A stretch of DNA of 64,000 nt from Streptomyces sp. SID8374 (GTDB taxonomy: Bacteria; Actinomycetota; Actinomycetes; Streptomycetales; Streptomycetaceae), in assembly GCF_009865135.1 (NCBI RefSeq), contig NZ_WWGH01000001.1, forward strand, positions 186,001-250,000, given 5' to 3'. The notes below the pieces were generated by a model, which saw only the letters and a program-made list of their open reading frames with translations, had not been told where the DNA came from and made no database searches. Positions 45,430 through 53,742 of this stretch are shown here, one piece after another; the first letter of the stretch is position 1, and each line of letters begins with the position of its first letter. The position numbers and the translations under genes were made by a program.

Positions 45430-46433
45430 CCTGGGTGCGGCCCGGGCCACCCGTGCACGCGGATATGCGGGGCCGGTCCTTCTCGGGGAGGTCGACCTGG
45501 AGGATCCTTCACCAGAGAGGGTCGGTGTACCCCCGAATCCTGCCGTGCATTTCAGGAGGTGGCCGCGCCGCTCTGCCAGCGGCAGAACACCGGCCGGACC
45601 GGACTCGACGATCACTACAGTCCCGTCCCATGACGACGATCACGACGCGTACGGTCGCGTATCCGGCCGACGGTTTGACGATGGCCGGGCACCTCGCGCT
45701 CCCGGCCGGGGCCGGCCGTCGGCCCGCTGTGCTGCTCGGACCGGAAGGCGTGGGGCTCAGCGACGTCGAACGCCGCCGGGCCGACGCTCTCGCCGAGCTG
45801 GGCTATGTGGCGCTGGCCTTCGACCTTCACGGCGGGCGCTATCTGGGCGACCCCGAGGAGATGCTGGCCCGTTGCCTGCCGCTGCTCGCCGACCCCGACC
45901 GGATGCGGGGCATCGGCCATGCGGCACTCGATGTGTTGCGCACCGAACCACGGACCGACCCCGACCGGATCGCCGCCGTCGGCTACGGCACCGGGGGTGC
46001 CGTCGGGCTGGAGCTCGGCCGCGACGGCGTCAGCCTGCGCGCGATCGGGACGGTCAACGCGACCACCACGGGCCGGCCGGGCGAGGCGGCGCGCATCCGC
46101 TGCCCGGTGTGGGCCGGGGTCGGTTCGGAAGACCCGATCATGCCGCCCGCGCGACGGAACGCGTTCACCGCCGAGATGCAGGCCGCGGGCGTCGACTGGC
46201 GCCTCACGGTCTACGGCGGCGCCTTGCACGCCTTCCACCACCCGCCGGTCGACCACCCCGTGGTCCCCGGCGTCGGCCACCACCCGCAGCACGCGCAGCG
46301 AGCCTGGCGCGATGTCCTCGACCTGCTCGCCGAGTGCCTGCCGGTGACGGAGGACCTGGGGCATGACCCGGGTGAGCAGGCCGGCGCCGGGCGCTGACAG
46401 TCCGCTCCCCTCCTGGGTGCGGCCCGGGCCACC
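45430..46433 (+). repeat. 22-bp direct repeat after two adjacent genes
   Basis: An identical 22-base element beginning CCTGGGTGCGGCCCGGGCC occurs at 45430-45451, just after the DUF3048 stop, and at 46412-46433, just after the hydrolase stop. It contains the palindrome GGCCCGGGCC. The feature spans both copies; the bases between them are mainly the hydrolase gene. Confidence 0.8.
45630..46397 (+). CDS. Dienelactone hydrolase-like alpha/beta-hydrolase lacking the nucleophile
   Basis: The product has 255 residues from ATG 45630. It has the dienelactone hydrolase fold order: RPAVLLGPEGVGLSDVERRRADALAELGYVALAFDLHG, the nucleophile elbow region, then CPVWAGVGSEDPIMPP with the acid and VYGGALHAFHHP with the histidine. 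The elbow is GYGTGG (118-123): the Cys or Ser normally at the third position is Gly120. The acid and His are retained. The protein may therefore be catalytically inactive, or may use another residue; a binding or regulatory role is possible. The family normally hydrolyses lactones and esters. The ribosome site is weak. Confidence 0.82.
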   Translation: MTTITTRTVAYPADGLTMAGHLALPAGAGRRPAVLLGPEGVGLSDVERRRADALAELGYVALAFDLHGGRYLGDPEEMLARCLPLLADPDRMRGIGHAALDVLRTEPRTDPDRIAAVGYGTGGAVGLELGRDGVSLRAIGTVNATTTGRPGEAARIRCPVWAGVGSEDPIMPPARRNAFTAEMQAAGVDWRLTVYGGALHAFHHPPVDHPVVPGVGHHPQHAQRAWRDVLDLLAECLPVTEDLGHDPGEQAGAGR

Positions 46434-46465
46434 GGCTGTGGCCCGGGCCGCGTATCGGCGAACGG

Positions 46466-48199
46466 CTACTGCCAGACCTTGATGTAGTCGACGCTCAGCT
46501 TCTGCGGGAAGCGGGTGGTGGTGTCCGGCGGGCCGGGCCAGTCGCCGCCGACCGCGTTGTTCAGGATCAGGAAGAAGTCGTGGTCGAACACCCACGGTCC
46601 GCGGGTGCGCTCCAGCTCCTCCCTGTCGACCCGGAACGACACCTGGCCGTCGACCCGGAAGGTCATGCCCGTGCTGTTCCAGTCCACGGCGAAGGTGTGG
46701 AAGTCGTCGGCGTAGTCCGCGCCCCCGGGCAGGGTGTGGGGGCCTCCGTAGCCCGCCGCGCCGTTGTAGGCGGGGGCGTGCAGGGTGGAGTAGGCGGTCT
46801 TCGGCTCCTTGCCGACGTGCTCCATGATGTCGATCTCACCGGTGTAGGGCCACGGGCGCCCCTTGTCGAAGTAGTCCGCGCCCAGCATCCAGAAGGCGGG
46901 CCAGAGCCCCTGCGTGCCGGAGACCTTGATGCGCGCCTCGACCCGGCCGTAGGTGAACTGGAACTTGCCGTAGGTGTTGAGCCGCGCCGAGGTGTACTGG
47001 CAGGTGGTGCTCCCGCTCAGCGGATCGGGCGGGCAGGCCGAGCCCGGGGTGGGCTCGCGGCGGGCCTCCAGGACGAGGTTGCCGTTGCCGTCCTGGGCGG
47101 CGTTCTTGTTGTTCGTGTAGAACTCCAGCTCGTTGTTGGGGCCGGTTCCGGTCTCCGGGACCCACTTGGCGGGGTCGGGTGCGGCGCCGGCGGGGCCGTT
47201 GAACTCGTCGCTGAAGACCAGCCGGTCGTACGTGGGGTCGGCGGGCAGCGGCGGAGCGGGGATCGGTGCTCCGCCGGTGCCCCAGACCTGGAACTCCCAG
47301 AGCGAGTAGCCGTATTGGCCGCTGCGCTGGGTGGCGTACAGACGTACGTGCCGGCCGGTGCCGGTGACGTTCAGGGTCTCCTTGAAACCGGTGCCGGTGG
47401 TGGTCTGGTGGATCGTCCGCCAGTCGGTTCCGTTGTCGGAGACCTCGATCCGGTAGGCGCGGGCGTAGGCCGGGTCCCACTGGAGGACCACCTTGTGGAT
47501 CTCGGCGCGGGCGCCGAGGTCGACGGCGATCCAGCCGGGGTCGGTCCAGCCGCCCTCGGGACTGGTGGCCCAGCGGCTCGCGGGGTCGCGGTCGAAGGCC
47601 TTGTCGGGGCCGCACTCCCAGCAGGTGCCGTCATGCTGGGAGGTGGAGGCGGAGCCGGGCTTGCCGTACGAGAGGAGGACGTCGCCGCCGGGTTCGTTGC
47701 CGCCGGTGGTCGTGTAGACCTGGAACTCGTGGAGGGAGTAGCCCCAGGGGGTGGCGCGCTCGGTGCCGAGCAGCCGGATGTAGCGGCCGGTCCCCGAGAC
47801 GGTGAGGGTCTCGACGCCGCCGGTGCCGGTGGTGGTGGAGTGGATCGTCGTCCACTGCTGCCCGTCGGCGGAGAGCTGGATCCGGTAGCCCTTGGCGTAC
47901 GCGGCCTCCCAGTTGAGCACGACCTGGCCGACCGCTGTGCTCGTACCGAGGTCGATACGGATCCACTGGTCGTCGCTGAACGCGCTGGACCAGCGGGTGC
48001 CGGGGTCGCCGTCCACGGCGTTGGCGGCGGTGAAGGGGCCTTCGGTGCTGGAGGCGGTGGCCGGCTTTCCCTGGGAGACGAGGACGGCCGCGGCGGCGGC
48101 CCGTTCCGGGGCGAGCGCCACCGAGAGGGTGAACAGGAGGGCCACCGCGGCCATGACAGCCAGGGCGCCTCGAAGCCGTGGTGTTCCACGGGCATTCAT
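46466..48199 (-). CDS. Secreted GH16 beta-glucanase with two discoidin-like carbohydrate-binding domains
   Basis: The product has 577 residues. A signal peptide (ALAVMAAVALLFTLSVALAP) ends near ERAAAAA. Two F5/8 type C (CBM32-like) domains follow: about 38-165 (TASSTEGPFTAANAVDGDPGTRW, YIRLLGTERATPWGYSLHEFQV) and about 175-310 (GPDKAFDRDPASRW, HVRLYATQRSGQYGYSLWEFQVWG). The C-terminal GH16 domain starts at LVFSDEFNGPAGAAPDP and has the catalytic motif GEIDIMEHVG (ExDxxE), GRVEARIKVSGTQGLWPAFWML and DFHTFAVDWN. It should hydrolyse beta-1,3 or mixed beta-1,3/1,4-glucans outside the cell, such as fungal or algal wall polymers. ATG 48199 has AAGGAG upstream. It is divergent from a beta-helix protein with the same first binding domain; LacI-type operators lie between them. 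Confidence 0.92.
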   Translation of the reverse strand: MNARGTPRLRGALAVMAAVALLFTLSVALAPERAAAAAVLVSQGKPATASSTEGPFTAANAVDGDPGTRWSSAFSDDQWIRIDLGTSTAVGQVVLNWEAAYAKGYRIQLSADGQQWTTIHSTTTGTGGVETLTVSGTGRYIRLLGTERATPWGYSLHEFQVYTTTGGNEPGGDVLLSYGKPGSASTSQHDGTCWECGPDKAFDRDPASRWATSPEGGWTDPGWIAVDLGARAEIHKVVLQWDPAYARAYRIEVSDNGTDWRTIHQTTTGTGFKETLNVTGTGRHVRLYATQRSGQYGYSLWEFQVWGTGGAPIPAPPLPADPTYDRLVFSDEFNGPAGAAPDPAKWVPETGTGPNNELEFYTNNKNAAQDGNGNLVLEARREPTPGSACPPDPLSGSTTCQYTSARLNTYGKFQFTYGRVEARIKVSGTQGLWPAFWMLGADYFDKGRPWPYTGEIDIMEHVGKEPKTAYSTLHAPAYNGAAGYGGPHTLPGGADYADDFHTFAVDWNSTGMTFRVDGQVSFRVDREELERTRGPWVFDHDFFLILNNAVGGDWPGPPDTTTRFPQKLSVDYIKVWQ

Positions 48200-48802
48200 G
48201 TGAACTCCTTGCTCTGTAGCGGGTTCGGTCCGAGAGAGCGCTCCCCCCGCTGTGGGGAGCGTGGCGGGAGCGGCACCAACCGTCAAGGGGTCGCGGGGCA
48301 GTTGGCGCGACCGCCACCAGCGCCCCGCCCGACTTGTCATGTCAGATCTCCACCAACTGCCCTTGTGCTTTCAGGAGATGAAACATCGAACGCACTCGGG
48401 GGCCGATCCCAGCGATCCTGTGCACAACTCTTGACGCGGCCGAAACGCGGGAGAATCATTCGGCTACCGAGAGAGCGCTCTCTCCCTTCGGTGGGAGCTT
48501 GCGCCCACCCCCCGCCTCCGCCCCCGCACGTATGACACCTCAGGAGATCAGGCATGTCTGTTGCCCTCGTCAGACCCTCGCGGCCCCCGGTGGCCGCACT
48601 CCACCGATGGCGCGCGATCGGCTTCGCGCTGGTGACCGCCCTGGTCGCGGCCCTGCTCGGGGTGGCCCAGGCCGCCCCGGCACAGGCCGCGCCCGTCCTG
48701 CTCTCCCAGGGCAGCCCGACGACCGCCTCCAGCACCGAGGGCCCCTTCACCGCCGCCAACGCCGTGGACGGCGACCCCGGCACCCGCTGGTCCAGCGCGT
48801 TC
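47978..48802. repeat. 81-bp inverted repeat, 80/81 identical, within the two divergent binding domains
   Basis: The arms are 47978-48058 and 48722-48802, about 660 bases apart, differing at one base when one is reverse-complemented. Both encode TASSTEGPFTAANAVDGDP and the following GTRWSSAF in the first carbohydrate-binding domain of the divergent GH16 and beta-helix proteins. Confidence 0.92.
48200..48553. promoter_or_regulatory. Divergent glucanase control region with LacI-type operators
   Basis: Gene-free. A perfect 16-bp palindrome GAGAGAGCGCTCTCTC lies at 48469-48484, 70 bases before the rightward gene. A related half-perfect site, GAGAGAGCGCTCCCCC, is at 48232-48247, 33 bases before the GH16 start. 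These centre on GAGCGCTC like operators of Streptomyces LacI-family sugar regulators (for example CebR). TTGACG at 48431-48436 may be the -35 of the rightward promoter. The regulator itself is not in the window. Confidence 0.7.
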
Positions 48803-50743
48803 TCCGACCCGCAGTGGATACGGATCGACCTCGGCTCCCCGGCCGCCCTCAGCCGGGTGGAGCTCGCCTGGGAGGCCGCGTACGCGAAGAGCTACCGCAT
48901 CGAAGTCTCCACCAACGGCACCACCTGGACGAACGCGTACAGCACCACGGCGGGCCAGGGCGGCAACGAGACGCTCACCGTCTCGGGCGAGGCCCGCTAC
49001 GTACGCCTGACCGGAACCCAGCGCGCCACCGGATACGGCTACTCCCTCTGGGAGTTCAAGGTCTTCGGTACGCGGGACGGGGGCGGCGGCCCGCAGATTC
49101 CCGGCGGCGGTGACCTCGGCCCGAACGTCCATGTCTTCGACCCCTCGACGCCGAACATCCAGGGCAAGGTCGACGAGATCTTCCGGCAGCAGGAGTCCGC
49201 GCAGTTCGGCAACGGCCGGCACGCGCTGCTCTTCAAGCCCGGTACGTACAACAACATCAACGCGCAGATCGGGTTCTACACCCAGATCGCCGGTCTCGGC
49301 CTCAACCCCAACGCCACCACGTTCAACGGTGATGTGACCGTGGACGCGGGCTGGTTCAACGGGAACGCCACCCAGAACTTCTGGCGTTCGGCGGAGAACC
49401 TCACCCTCAACCCGGTCAACGGCACCAACCGCTGGGCCGTCTCCCAGGCCGCGCCCTTCCGCCGGATGCACGTCAAGGGCGGACTCAACCTGGCGCCCGA
49501 CGGATACGGCTGGGCCAGCGGCGGCTACATCGCGGACAGCAAGATCGACGGCACCGTGGGCCCGTACTCCCAGCAGCAGTGGTACACCCGCGACAGCTCG
49601 GTCGGCGGCTGGACCAACGCCGTCTGGAACATGACCTTCTCCGGTGTCCAGGGCGCGCCCGCGACGAGCTACCCGAACCCGCCGTACACCACGCTGGACA
49701 CCACACCGGTCTCGCGCGAGAAGCCGTTCCTCTACCTCGACGGCAACGAGTACAAGGTGTTCGTCCCGGCGAAGCGCGTCAACGCGCGCGGCGTCTCCTG
49801 GGAGGGCGGGAACCAGCAGGGTGAGTCCATCCCGCTGAACCGCTTCTACGTCGTCAAGCAGGGCGCCACCGCGGCGACGATCAACGCGGCGCTCGCCCAG
49901 GGACTCAACCTGCTGTTCACGCCCGGTGTTTACCACATCGACCAGACCATCAACGTGAACCGCGCCAACACCGTCGTCCTCGGTCTCGGCCTCGCCACGA
50001 TCATCCCGGACAACGGGGTGACCGCGATGAAGGTCGCCGATGTCGACGGGGTGAAGCTGGCCGGCTTCCTCATCGACGCCGGCCGGGTCAACTCGCCGAC
50101 CCTCCTGGAGGTCGGCCCGCCCGGCTCCTCCGCCAACCACTCGGTCAACCCCACCACCCTCCAGGACGTGTTCATCCGCATCGGTGGCGCGGGTCCCGGC
50201 AAGGCGACCACCAGCCTGGTCGTCAACAGCAACCACACGATCATCGACCACACCTGGCTCTGGCGCGCCGACCACGGCGAGGGCTGGGGCTGGGAGACCA
50301 ACCGCGCCGACTACGGCCTCCGCGTCAACGGCGCCGACGTCCTGGCCACCGGACTCTTCGTCGAACACTTCAACAAGTACGACGTGGAGTGGTTCGGCGA
50401 GCGCGGCCGGACGATCTTCTTCCAGAACGAGAAGGCGTACGACGCCCCCAACCAGGCGGCCATCCAGAACGGCAGCACCAAGGGGTACGCGGCCTACCGG
50501 GTCGACGACTCGGTGAACCAGCACGAGGGCTGGGGGCTGGGCAGCTACTGCTACTACAACGTCGACCCGACGATCATCCAGGAACACGGCTTCAAGGCAC
50601 CGGTCAAGCCGGGCGTGAAGTTCCACAACCTGCTGGTCGTCTCGCTGGGCGGCAACGGGCAGTACCAGCACGTGATCAACAACATCGGCTCCCCGACCTC
50701 GGGAACGTCGACGATCCCTTCGACGGTCGTCAACTTCCCCTGA
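48554..50743 (+). CDS. Secreted discoidin-domain beta-helix protein, candidate GH55-type glucanase
   Basis: The product has 729 residues. A signal peptide (IGFALVTALVAALLGVAQAA) ends near PAQAA. An F5/8 type C domain occupies about 46-175 (TASSTEGPFTAANAVDGDP, YVRLTGTQRATGYGYSLWEFKVFG). A long parallel beta-helix follows: VFDPSTPNIQGKVDEIFRQQ, RHALLFKPGTYNNINAQIGF, NFWRSAENLTL, RWAVSQAAPFRRMHVKG, LLFTPGVYHIDQTINVNRAN and WLWRADHGEGWGWETNRADYGLRVNG. Pectate-lyase-like folds of this kind occur in GH55 exo-beta-1,3-glucanases, and its GH16 neighbour degrades similar glucans. Close relatives are sometimes labelled 'adenylyl cyclase', for which there is no motif here. The GH family is inferred and the catalytic acids were not assigned. 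Confidence 0.78.
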   Translation: MSVALVRPSRPPVAALHRWRAIGFALVTALVAALLGVAQAAPAQAAPVLLSQGSPTTASSTEGPFTAANAVDGDPGTRWSSAFSDPQWIRIDLGSPAALSRVELAWEAAYAKSYRIEVSTNGTTWTNAYSTTAGQGGNETLTVSGEARYVRLTGTQRATGYGYSLWEFKVFGTRDGGGGPQIPGGGDLGPNVHVFDPSTPNIQGKVDEIFRQQESAQFGNGRHALLFKPGTYNNINAQIGFYTQIAGLGLNPNATTFNGDVTVDAGWFNGNATQNFWRSAENLTLNPVNGTNRWAVSQAAPFRRMHVKGGLNLAPDGYGWASGGYIADSKIDGTVGPYSQQQWYTRDSSVGGWTNAVWNMTFSGVQGAPATSYPNPPYTTLDTTPVSREKPFLYLDGNEYKVFVPAKRVNARGVSWEGGNQQGESIPLNRFYVVKQGATAATINAALAQGLNLLFTPGVYHIDQTINVNRANTVVLGLGLATIIPDNGVTAMKVADVDGVKLAGFLIDAGRVNSPTLLEVGPPGSSANHSVNPTTLQDVFIRIGGAGPGKATTSLVVNSNHTIIDHTWLWRADHGEGWGWETNRADYGLRVNGADVLATGLFVEHFNKYDVEWFGERGRTIFFQNEKAYDAPNQAAIQNGSTKGYAAYRVDDSVNQHEGWGLGSYCYYNVDPTIIQEHGFKAPVKPGVKFHNLLVVSLGGNGQYQHVINNIGSPTSGTSTIPSTVVNFP

Positions 50744-50816
50744 TCCAGCCGGTGTACGGCCGGCGATCCGGTCCGGTGTCCGGCGGCCCGGACCGGCCCA
50801 CCCAGCCATGACAGCG

Positions 50817-50856
50817 AGAGCCCTCCGGTGGACGGAACCGTCCACCGGAGGGCTCT
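50817..50856. terminator. Bidirectional hairpin between beta-helix and dehydrogenase genes
   Basis: A perfect 19-bp stem (50817-50835 with 50838-50856, the innermost pairs forming the turn) lies between convergent genes. Confidence 0.85.
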
Positions 50857-50903
50857 AGCGCGGCACGTCACCGGCTCGCCGCCCGGCCACGTGTCGGCCG
50901 AGG

Positions 50904-51893
50904 CTACGGCTGCACCACGATCTTCCGCCCCACCCCCGCCTTGAACTGGTCGATCGCCTCCGGGTACTGCTCCAGCGGCAGCCGGTCGCTGATGAAGACG
51001 GCCGGGTCCAGCACCCCGCTCGCGAAGAGCGCGGCGGCCCGCTCGTAGCTGTGCAGGACCGCCATCGAACCGGTGATGGTGATCTCCCGGTTGTAGATCA
51101 GGTACGGCTCGATGACCGCGGTCGTGGCGTAGTCGGCCACCCCGAACTGGAGGAAGGTGCCGCCCTTGGCGACCCGGCCGAGGCCGTCCTGGATGGCCCC
51201 GGCGTTGCCGGTGGCGTCGATGACCACGTCCCAGCCGCCGGGCCGGTCGAACTCCTCGGCGCGGGAGGCGGCCCCCGTGCAGCCCAGGAGCGTCGCGGTC
51301 TGGAGGCGCTGGGGGTTGACGTCCAGGACCTCCACCGAGGCGGCGCCCGTGCGCTTGGCCAGCTCCAGCATCATCAGGCCCATCGTCCCGGAGCCGTAGA
51401 TCAGCACCTCCGCGCCCAGGTTGCCGTTGAGGACGTCGTACCCGCGCACCGCGCAGGAGAGCGGTTCGATCAGGGCCGCGTCCCGTACGTCGATGTGCTC
51501 GGGCAGCTTGACGCAGTTGGCGACCGGGGCGACGGCGAACTCGGCCGCACCGCCGGGGACGGTGACGCCGATGGCGGCCCAGTTGTCGCAGAGGTTGCCC
51601 CGGCCCGAGCGGCAGTAGCGGCACTCGTGGCAGTGCAGCGAGGGGTCGACGGCCACCTTGTCGCCGACGGCCAGCTCGGTGACGTCGCTGCCGACGGCGA
51701 CGATCTCTCCGGCGAACTCATGGCCGGGGACGATGGGCAGGGTGGGGGCGAACTCGCCCTGGAGGATGTGGAGATCGGTGCCGCAGAGACCGCAGGACGC
51801 CACCTTCACGACCACGTCCCGCCGGCCTGGCGTGGGGTCCTCGACCGTGGTCACGGACACCTTGCCGGGGGCCTCGACGATGGCTGCCCTCAT
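50904..51893 (-). CDS. Zinc-dependent polyol/alcohol dehydrogenase (MDR family)
   Basis: The product has 329 residues. It has the catalytic zinc site CGLCGTDLHIL and GHEFAGEIVAVG, structural-zinc cysteines CHECRYCRSGRGNLC, and the NAD-binding Rossmann motif VLIYGSGTMGLMMLELA. This matches sorbitol/threonine-dehydrogenase-like medium-chain enzymes. It overlaps the upstream permease gene by ATGA and is last in a sugar ABC operon, so it probably oxidises the imported compound, most likely a polyol, to the ketose. GGGAG lies 7 bases before the ATG. The exact substrate is not readable from the sequence. Confidence 0.9.
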   Translation of the reverse strand: MRAAIVEAPGKVSVTTVEDPTPGRRDVVVKVASCGLCGTDLHILQGEFAPTLPIVPGHEFAGEIVAVGSDVTELAVGDKVAVDPSLHCHECRYCRSGRGNLCDNWAAIGVTVPGGAAEFAVAPVANCVKLPEHIDVRDAALIEPLSCAVRGYDVLNGNLGAEVLIYGSGTMGLMMLELAKRTGAASVEVLDVNPQRLQTATLLGCTGAASRAEEFDRPGGWDVVIDATGNAGAIQDGLGRVAKGGTFLQFGVADYATTAVIEPYLIYNREITITGSMAVLHSYERAAALFASGVLDPAVFISDRLPLEQYPEAIDQFKAGVGRKIVVQP

Positions 51894-52780
51894 TTGACTG
51901 CTCCCAAGGAAAGGCCCTGGACGAGTTTGTCCTGGGCGGCGTAGCCGGCGATGAGCACCGGCAGGGACACGACCACCGACGCCGCGCACAGCTGGGCGAG
52001 GAAGAGGCCCTGGCTGGTGACGAAGGTGGTCAGGTGGACGGGTGCGGTCCCGGCGACGACGCCGGTCAGCACCCGGGCGAACAACAGCTCGTTCCAGCTG
52101 AAGATGAAGCAGATCAGGGCCGTGGCGGCGATGCCGGGGGCGGCGACCGGGGCGACGACCCGGCCCAGCACGGTGGGCAGCTTCGCCCCGTCGACCTGGG
52201 CGGCCTCGATGATGGAGACGGGGACGTCGGCGAGGAAGGACTGCATCATCCACACCGCGATCGGCAGGTTCATCGAGGTGTAGAGCAGGACGAGCAGCCA
52301 GATGTTGTCCAGCAGCCCGGTGTTCCTGGCGAACAGGTAGATCGGCAGCAGCCCGGCGACCACCGGCAGCATCTTGGTGGAGAGGAAGAAGAACATCACG
52401 TCGGTCCACTTGCGCACCCGGCGGATGGAGAGCGCGTACGCGGCGGGCAGCGCCAGCAGGAGCACCAGGAGCGTCGAGAACAGCGACGCCGTGAGGGAGT
52501 TGACCAGCGGGGGCCAGGGGGTCGGTCCGCCGTCGCCGCCGAAGAAGGTCCGGTAGCCGTCGAAGGTCAGCGAGGCGGCCAGGGACGGCGGGTTGGTCGC
52601 CGCGTCGGCCTCCGAGTGGAAGGAGGTCAGCACCATCCACAGGGCGGGCAGGCAGAAGACGATGCCGACGGCCCAGGCGGCCAGGCCGACGAAAGTGGTG
52701 CGCCTGCGGGCGCCGGCCGTCGGTGCGGGGGCCTTCGCGGTGGCGCGGGTGCGGTTCGGTGCTGCGGTCGAGGCGCTCAT
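51890..52780 (-). CDS. Sugar ABC transporter permease, MalG type
   Basis: The product has 296 residues. There is a short cytoplasmic basic N-terminus, six membrane helices beginning FVGLAAWAVGIVFCLPALWMVLTSF, and the coupling motif EAAQVDGAKLPTVLGRVVAPVAAPG (EAA loop) that contacts the ATPase. Family CUT1 permeases take up mono- and oligosaccharides or polyols. Its start overlaps the stop of the partner permease, and its stop overlaps the dehydrogenase start. Confidence 0.94.
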   Translation of the reverse strand: MSASTAAPNRTRATAKAPAPTAGARRRTTFVGLAAWAVGIVFCLPALWMVLTSFHSEADAATNPPSLAASLTFDGYRTFFGGDGGPTPWPPLVNSLTASLFSTLLVLLLALPAAYALSIRRVRKWTDVMFFFLSTKMLPVVAGLLPIYLFARNTGLLDNIWLLVLLYTSMNLPIAVWMMQSFLADVPVSIIEAAQVDGAKLPTVLGRVVAPVAAPGIAATALICFIFSWNELLFARVLTGVVAGTAPVHLTTFVTSQGLFLAQLCAASVVVSLPVLIAGYAAQDKLVQGLSLGAVK

Positions 52781-53742
52781 GCGCGGCTCGCCTCCTCACG
52801 GAAGAGGGAGGAGACCACCCGGAGCGCGAAGGTCGCGATGATCACGGTGCCGATCACCACGACCACGCCCACGGCGGACGCCAGCCCGTACTCATGCGCC
52901 CGGTAGAAGGTCTCGTAGACGGTGTACGGGAGGTTGGCGGTGCCGAGGCCGCCCGCGGTGATGGTGAACACGGCGTCGAAGTTCTGCACGATGTACACCG
53001 AGCCCAGCAGGACGCCGAGTTCGAGGTAGCGGCGCAGATGGGGCAGGGTCAGGAAGCGGAACATCTGCCAGGGGCCCGCGCCGTCGAGGCGGGCGGCCTC
53101 CATCATCTCGGCGGGGCGGCTCTGGAGTCCGGCCAGCAGGATCAGCATCATGAACGGGGTCCACTGCCAGACGAGGGCCGCGGCGACCGCCATCAGCGGC
53201 ATCTCGGAGGTCCACTCCGGCTGGGCGATCGACTCGATGCCGAACAGGTTCCCGAACCACGTCAACACACCGTTGAACAGGCCGTATTCGGGGTTGTAGA
53301 GGGCGTGTTTCCACAGCAGCGCCGCCGAGACCGGCACGATCAGGAATGGGGTGATGAGCAGGGTGCGGACGAAGCCCCGGCCGAAGAAGGTGCGGTCCAG
53401 GAGCAGGGCGAAGGCGAGGCCGAGGACGACGCTGGCGATCACCACGGTGGCGGTGAGCAGGACGGTGGTCAGGACCGATTCCCGCAGGGCGGGGTCGGTG
53501 AAGACGGAGCCGTAGTTGGCGAAGCCGGTGAAGTGGCGCTGGTCGGGCTTGAGCGAGTTCCAGTCGAAGAAGGAGATCACCAGCGTGGCCACGAAGGGCA
53601 GTTGGGTGACCACGATCAGGAAGACGAGTGCGGGCAGAAGCGGCGCGCGGGTCGCCCAGGCCTTCGCCCTGCTGCCCGTGGGGCGCTTGGAGGGCGGGCC
53701 GGGCCGGGGTGGGGTCGGCCGTACGGCGGTGGTGGTGGTCAT
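52777..53742 (-). CDS. Sugar ABC transporter permease, MalF type
   Basis: The product has 321 residues from ATG 53742, which overlaps the binding-protein stop (ATGA). Six helices are present (APLLPALVFLIVVTQLPFVATLVISFF first), and EAARLDGAGPWQMFRFLTLPHLRRY is the EAA loop. It pairs with the MalG-type permease to form the membrane channel of a CUT1 importer. No ATPase gene is present; Streptomyces typically use the shared ATPase MsiK for such systems. Confidence 0.94.
   Translation of the reverse strand: MTTTTAVRPTPPRPGPPSKRPTGSRAKAWATRAPLLPALVFLIVVTQLPFVATLVISFFDWNSLKPDQRHFTGFANYGSVFTDPALRESVLTTVLLTATVVIASVVLGLAFALLLDRTFFGRGFVRTLLITPFLIVPVSAALLWKHALYNPEYGLFNGVLTWFGNLFGIESIAQPEWTSEMPLMAVAAALVWQWTPFMMLILLAGLQSRPAEMMEAARLDGAGPWQMFRFLTLPHLRRYLELGVLLGSVYIVQNFDAVFTITAGGLGTANLPYTVYETFYRAHEYGLASAVGVVVVIGTVIIATFALRVVSSLFREEASRA

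Noticed and set aside
48554..50743. Adenylyl cyclase label for the beta-helix protein
   Set aside because: No cyclase catalytic motif is present; signal peptide, discoidin domain and beta-helix indicate a secreted carbohydrate-active protein.
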